Part shown: piece after piece, positions 60,864 through 64,000 of the stretch
Numbering within the stretch: position 1 is the stretch's first letter
Layout of the letters: every line of letters begins with the position of its first letter
NCBI GenBank assembly: GCA_016840085.1
Contig: JAEOTA010000051.1
Location: 62,001-126,000, forward strand
Length of the DNA stretch: 64,000 nt
Source: Promethearchaeota archaeon
Lineage (GTDB): Archaea > Asgardarchaeota > Lokiarchaeia > Sigyniarchaeales > SOKP01
Reading direction: 5' to 3'
The notes under the pieces: generated by a model
What the model saw: the letters and a program-made list of their open reading frames with translations, nothing else
What the model was told of the DNA's origin: nothing
Database searches by the model: none
Program-made: the position numbers and the translations under genes

Positions 60864-62822
60864 ATGGTTTTAAAAAAGAAAAACAATAGTAAAATTGGCA
60901 ATATCGGACAGATTTTTACTCCAGATTATGTCGCAGAATTCATGGTTAAGAATATTTTAAAAATTATAGAAAACAATAGTTTAGACATTCAAAACTTAAA
61001 AGTATTGGAACCATCTGTAGGAAAAGGTATTTTTTTAAAGTTTCTATTACAAAATAATTTTTCAGATATTATTGCTTACGAGATGGATACTAGTTTAAAT
61101 GAGATTCTTGTGAATTCTTTTCCATCTGTTGAATTTAGATTTGATAATTTTTTAGGTTCTGATATAAATGAAAAATTTGATATAATTATTGGAAATCCCC
61201 CATATTTAGGTCAGAATTATAATGCTGAAATTTTTCAGGATTATATTAAGCAATATCCTATATGCGCTAAATATTTTGTAGGAAATATGGACTTATTTTA
61301 TTTTTTTATTCATTTAGGGATAGAAAAACTAAATCCTGGTGGAATTCTTTCATTCATCACTACTAATTATTGGATTACAAAATCTAAAAAGACAGGAATA
61401 AAATTATTGAAACCGCACATTTTAGATGAATGCTATTTACTTCAATATAGCGATCTATCACATTTGAGACTATTTGAAGGAGCAAAAGGACAACATAATT
61501 GTATTTTTGTGTTACAGAAAAAAACGGAACAAGAAAAAATTCAAATGAGAAACAAAGAAATCGAAGTTATCCAATTATTAAGAGATAAGTTTTCTAATCA
61601 AACTAATGAATCATTTAATAAGAAAATCTTTAAGGAACTACTTTATAAAAATGATTCTAGTTTTATTAGAACATACAGATCAGCATTAACCAATAATGAA
61701 CTTAAACAAGATCACAGCTGGAATTTAATGTATTCCAACGAAATTAAACTTATTGTAGATAAAATTGAGGATTTTTGTAAAATCGATGGCAAACTTTCTC
61801 TATTAAAAGACTACTTTATTATACGTAATGGTATTATTCTGATAAATGACGATATATTTGTTTTAAAAAAGGAAAAACAGGTAAAGGTTGAGAATAACGA
61901 TTTTTATATACAAGTTAATGGAAAATTCATGAAATTGACTGAAATCGAAAAAAAGAGGCTTAAAAAGTTATATAAAAGCAAATCAATTAGGCCATATGGA
62001 TATTCAAACGAAGATTATATAGGATATATAATTTATTTTAATAAAAATGAATTTAAGACCAAATCTTCAAATATAAGAATTCAATTATATGAAAAGAAAT
62101 ACCCTACTCTTTTTAAATATTTAAAACAGTTTGAAACAGAACTGCGGAAGATATTAATCAATGCAAAAGAAAATCCTGAAGATTTTTATTTTCCTAGAAG
62201 AGGATCAGTTATTCGGAGCTTTGAGAAATCTACTAAAGAAAATTTAGTTGATCTCGAGCCCCTCTATGATAATGCCCAAAAAATATTCTTTAAATTTATT
62301 TCAAATCAGAATATTTTTGGTTATACTAATGCCCAGTATTATGCTACATCAGATACTTACTTTCTTTGGCCAAAATTTCCAGATAGTAAGATTGATTATT
62401 TAATTATTTTAGCTTATCTAAATTCTAAACTCTTGCGTTTTATATATAATGCTAAAAATATTTCGATAAAAAGAAGTAAAACCAAATTAGAACAAGGTTT
62501 ACCCATACCAAATATAAAAAATTTCAGCTCTGAAGAGAAAAAGAATATTATAGAATTAATAAAAATACTTACCTCTTATCTAGTAAATAGTCAAATTTCT
62601 AATCAAAATAATTATGTAGAAAGAACTGTTCAAAAATTACGCCATTTGAGATATATATCTTCACAAGAAAATAGTCAATTCCAATCAAGATTTAGTAAAG
62701 CAGCAGAAAACCATAATAAAGGCATAATACAAATGATATTAGATACTTTGTTTTTTCAATTATTTGCTTTAGATGAAAACAAAATAGATTATTTATTAAA
62801 AAAATATTATAGGTCTTTGTAA
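60864..62822 (+). CDS. N6-adenine DNA methyltransferase, type II/IIG-like (Eco57I/TaqI)
   Basis: 652 residues. Motif X-like GQIFTPDYVAEFMVKN near 18, motif I LKVLEPSVGKGIFLKFL near 49, motif IV IIIGNPPYLGQNY near 112 identify a gamma N6-adenine methyltransferase. The C-terminal half has the TaqI-like specificity pattern (FYFPRRGSVIRS near 452; YYATSDTYFLWP; AYLNSKLLRFIYN...). No nuclease motif PD-ExK is obvious at the N-terminus, and no restriction gene is adjacent, so it may be an orphan or an incompletely visible R-M system. Start ATG 60864. Confidence 0.85.
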   Translation: MVLKKKNNSKIGNIGQIFTPDYVAEFMVKNILKIIENNSLDIQNLKVLEPSVGKGIFLKFLLQNNFSDIIAYEMDTSLNEILVNSFPSVEFRFDNFLGSDINEKFDIIIGNPPYLGQNYNAEIFQDYIKQYPICAKYFVGNMDLFYFFIHLGIEKLNPGGILSFITTNYWITKSKKTGIKLLKPHILDECYLLQYSDLSHLRLFEGAKGQHNCIFVLQKKTEQEKIQMRNKEIEVIQLLRDKFSNQTNESFNKKIFKELLYKNDSSFIRTYRSALTNNELKQDHSWNLMYSNEIKLIVDKIEDFCKIDGKLSLLKDYFIIRNGIILINDDIFVLKKEKQVKVENNDFYIQVNGKFMKLTEIEKKRLKKLYKSKSIRPYGYSNEDYIGYIIYFNKNEFKTKSSNIRIQLYEKKYPTLFKYLKQFETELRKILINAKENPEDFYFPRRGSVIRSFEKSTKENLVDLEPLYDNAQKIFFKFISNQNIFGYTNAQYYATSDTYFLWPKFPDSKIDYLIILAYLNSKLLRFIYNAKNISIKRSKTKLEQGLPIPNIKNFSSEEKKNIIELIKILTSYLVNSQISNQNNYVERTVQKLRHLRYISSQENSQFQSRFSKAAENHNKGIIQMILDTLFFQLFALDENKIDYLLKKYYRSL

Positions 62823-62837
62823 TCTCATTTTTCTTAT

Positions 62838-62875
62838 ACTTATCAGCTTAATTTTTAAAATCGATAAGTTTTTAT
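62838..62875 (+). terminator. hairpin plus T-tract after methylase
   Basis: ACTTATC (62838-62844) and GATAAGT (62863-62869) can form a 7-bp stem followed by TTTTTA. It may end the methylase transcript. The T-tract overlaps the hsp20 TATA-like box. Confidence 0.35.
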
Positions 62876-62944
62876 AGATCCTTTAGTATATTTTAATTGA
62901 CGATTGACAATCGAAGATTGACAAAAAACTTAAAATTAAGGTGG
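62868..62944 (+). promoter_or_regulatory. hsp20 promoter with inverted repeat and strong RBS
   Basis: TATA-like GTTTTTATAG at 62868-62877; 25 bases downstream the perfect inverted repeat CGATTG-A-CAATCG (62901-62913), set in three TTGAC repeats (62897, 62904, 62918). Its position over the expected transcription start suits repression by a dimeric heat-shock regulator. AAGGTGG at 62938-62944 is six bases before the TTG start and decides it. Confidence 0.5.
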
Positions 62945-62950
62945 TAAATT

Positions 62951-63559
62951 TTGAGGGATGATTTTGATGAATTTATTGATGATATTAAGAAATTTTTTAA
63001 AATAGATTCAGATATATTTGATGTGGATTTTTTATTTTTACCTGAATCTGAAATGTATAAAGGAAAAATATTTAATGATAAAAAAGTTAAAGGATTTAAG
63101 ATCTCATTTCATTACGAAACAGGAATGGATAAGCCTGAGATAAAAATTGAAGGAAATATCGATGATAAAAAACTTCAAGATTATTTAAAAAATATAGATA
63201 TTAGTAAATATCCAAAATTAAAGGATTTACTTGATATTTCCCATAAGAAAGAAATTGATGCTGGTGAGCTTTCATTAGAGTTTCATGAACAAAATAAAGA
63301 TATTGATTTCTTAGAACCATACACAGAAATAATTGATTCTAATGATTCTTTAGAGATTGTATTTGAAATTCCTGGAATGGATAAAGATAATGTTAATATA
63401 AGTTTTAATAATGAAAAAAACGAGCTTATTTTTAATGCTGAAAATAAAAATCGTAAATATATGAAAAACATACCTTTACCTTTTAAATCTTCAAAAAAAG
63501 ATGTTCAAATTGAAGTAAATAATGGTATAGCAAATATAAAGCTCAGTAAACATATATAA
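62951..63559 (+). CDS. small heat shock protein, Hsp20/alpha-crystallin
   Basis: 202 residues. The C-terminal 90 residues are an alpha-crystallin domain: TEIIDSNDSLEIVFEIPGMD, KDNVNISFNNEKNELIFNAE, YMKNIPLPFKS and the last strand GIANIKLSKHI. The usual C-terminal IxI anchor motif is absent, and the N-terminal region (about 110 residues) is long and acidic rather than short and hydrophobic. An ATP-independent holdase that keeps unfolded proteins soluble. TTG start with AAGGTGG upstream. The gene is 33 bp before the CDC48 gene, probably in one transcript. Confidence 0.82.
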   Translation: MRDDFDEFIDDIKKFFKIDSDIFDVDFLFLPESEMYKGKIFNDKKVKGFKISFHYETGMDKPEIKIEGNIDDKKLQDYLKNIDISKYPKLKDLLDISHKKEIDAGELSLEFHEQNKDIDFLEPYTEIIDSNDSLEIVFEIPGMDKDNVNISFNNEKNELIFNAENKNRKYMKNIPLPFKSSKKDVQIEVNNGIANIKLSKHI

Positions 63560-63592
63560 TTATTATAATTAATAGAAGGTTGATAACTAGAT

Positions 63593-64000
63593 TTGAGTGG
63601 TATAACTAGAGAGTATAGAGGAAATGGAAGAAAAGTAAAAATTAAAGATGCCTATAAAGGCGATGCTGGAAGAGGTAGAATTAGGATGGATCCTAATGTG
63701 ATCGAGGAGATGAATCTTAGAACAGGTGATGTTATTGAAATTATTCATCCAATAATTGGAAAGAAAACCGCTGCGTTATTATATCCTGGAAAAATAGAAG
63801 ATACAGGAACTAATACAGTCAGGATAGATTCATCATTAAGGAGGAATTTAAGTGCTTCTTTAGATGATATTGTAGAAATAAGAAAGATTGAGGCAAGTTT
63901 AGCTGATAGAATTACTTTTGCTGGAGTAGAAGAATCAGTTATATTAAGAAGGTCGGACCAGTTAGTTAGAATGTTAGAGAATCGTGTTATTACTAAAGAA
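63593..64000 (+). CDS. CDC48/VAT AAA ATPase, N-terminal part (runs off window)
   Basis: 136 codons of the CDC48 N-domain, open to the window end. Motifs: VKIKDAYKGDAGRGRIRMDP near residue 11, LRTGDVIEI, IGKKTAALLYPG, NTVRIDSSLRRNLSASLDD and EIRKIEASLADRITFAG. In VAT/p97 this domain recruits substrates and adaptors to an AAA unfoldase ring that feeds the proteasome. TTG start at 63593, with AGGTTGAT nine bases before it (63577-63584). The D1 and D2 ATPase domains lie outside the window. Its pairing with Hsp20 suggests a proteostasis operon. Confidence 0.88.
   Translation, partial: MSGITREYRGNGRKVKIKDAYKGDAGRGRIRMDPNVIEEMNLRTGDVIEIIHPIIGKKTAALLYPGKIEDTGTNTVRIDSSLRRNLSASLDDIVEIRKIEASLADRITFAGVEESVILRRSDQLVRMLENRVITKE

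Noticed and set aside
60864-62822. BREX PglX or complete restriction-modification system
   Set aside because: At 652 residues it is about half PglX length and has no brx, nuclease or ATPase gene next to it.
1-64000. CRISPR array, insertion sequence or phage genes
   Set aside because: No regularly spaced identical repeats, no transposase or integrase motif and no capsid or terminase pattern was seen. The dispersed 113-residue family shows no terminal inverted repeats that I could find.

Overview
The window looks like a piece of an Asgard (Lokiarchaeia-like) archaeal genome. The evidence is strongly AT-rich DNA with oligo-T tracts after genes and TATA-like boxes before them, a group II chaperonin, a CDC48 N-domain, archaeal-type TrpRS, Lrp-type regulators, and three small GTPases including a Rag/Gtr-like one with a C-terminal roadblock-like extension. 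An Hdr/MvhD/MetVF gene cluster points to anaerobic C1 metabolism. No rRNA, tRNA, CRISPR array or intact insertion sequence was seen.

Layout. 0-9.4 kb is housekeeping: YjbQ, Rag-like GTPase, TrpRS, HisI, an Lrp regulator, thermosome, GTP-type PEPCK, and an MglA-like GTPase whose P-loop becomes visible only if translation starts at an ATA codon. 9.6-22.1 kb is the metabolic core: an FrhB-like flavin/Fe-S protein divergent from a tight operon hdrC-hdrB-hdrA(short)-hdrA(long)-mvhD-(hdrA-hdrA-mvhD triple fusion)-metV-metF, followed by an Lrp regulator. This resembles the acetogen MetFV-HdrABC-MvhD complex, but with four HdrA modules and two MvhD modules. 22-29 kb holds a DUF3795-type protein, an MBL hydrolase, another MglA-like GTPase, an ACT protein, two methyltransferases and a GNAT protein.

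29.7-46.4 kb is an accessory and decaying region. It contains a secreted seven-bladed SBBP propeller protein, a 1361-residue beta-helix/transmembrane/TIR receptor-like protein, a Kre9/KNH-type secreted protein followed by an amber-interrupted TPR gene, a zinc-ribbon/TM gene split at an A10 run, and two LRR proteins. It also carries four same-strand copies, full and partial, of an unrecognised 113-residue family. Several genes here are broken by single stop codons or one-base shifts in homopolymers. Such lesions also occur outside it (24.9, 49.3 and 60.7 kb), so either real decay or consensus error must be considered.

46.4-48.4 kb holds a second, Hdr-free metV-metF pair. 48.5-64 kb contains a broken radical SAM gene, two MBL proteins, a VIT-family metal transporter, rubrerythrin, an ABC-2 exporter pair, a four-TM protein, a PAS-GAF histidine kinase, a dihydrolipoamide-dehydrogenase-like flavoprotein, a solitary N6-adenine methylase, Hsp20, and the start of a CDC48 gene that runs off the window.

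Working together: HdrABC/MvhD/MetVF, and perhaps the FrhB-like protein, could couple methylene-H4F reduction to ferredoxin/thiol chemistry. Thermosome, Hsp20 and CDC48 form the protein-quality set. The beta-helix-TM-TIR protein with neighbouring surface propeller, KNH and LRR proteins is the strongest candidate for an undescribed sensing or defence system, but its function is inference.
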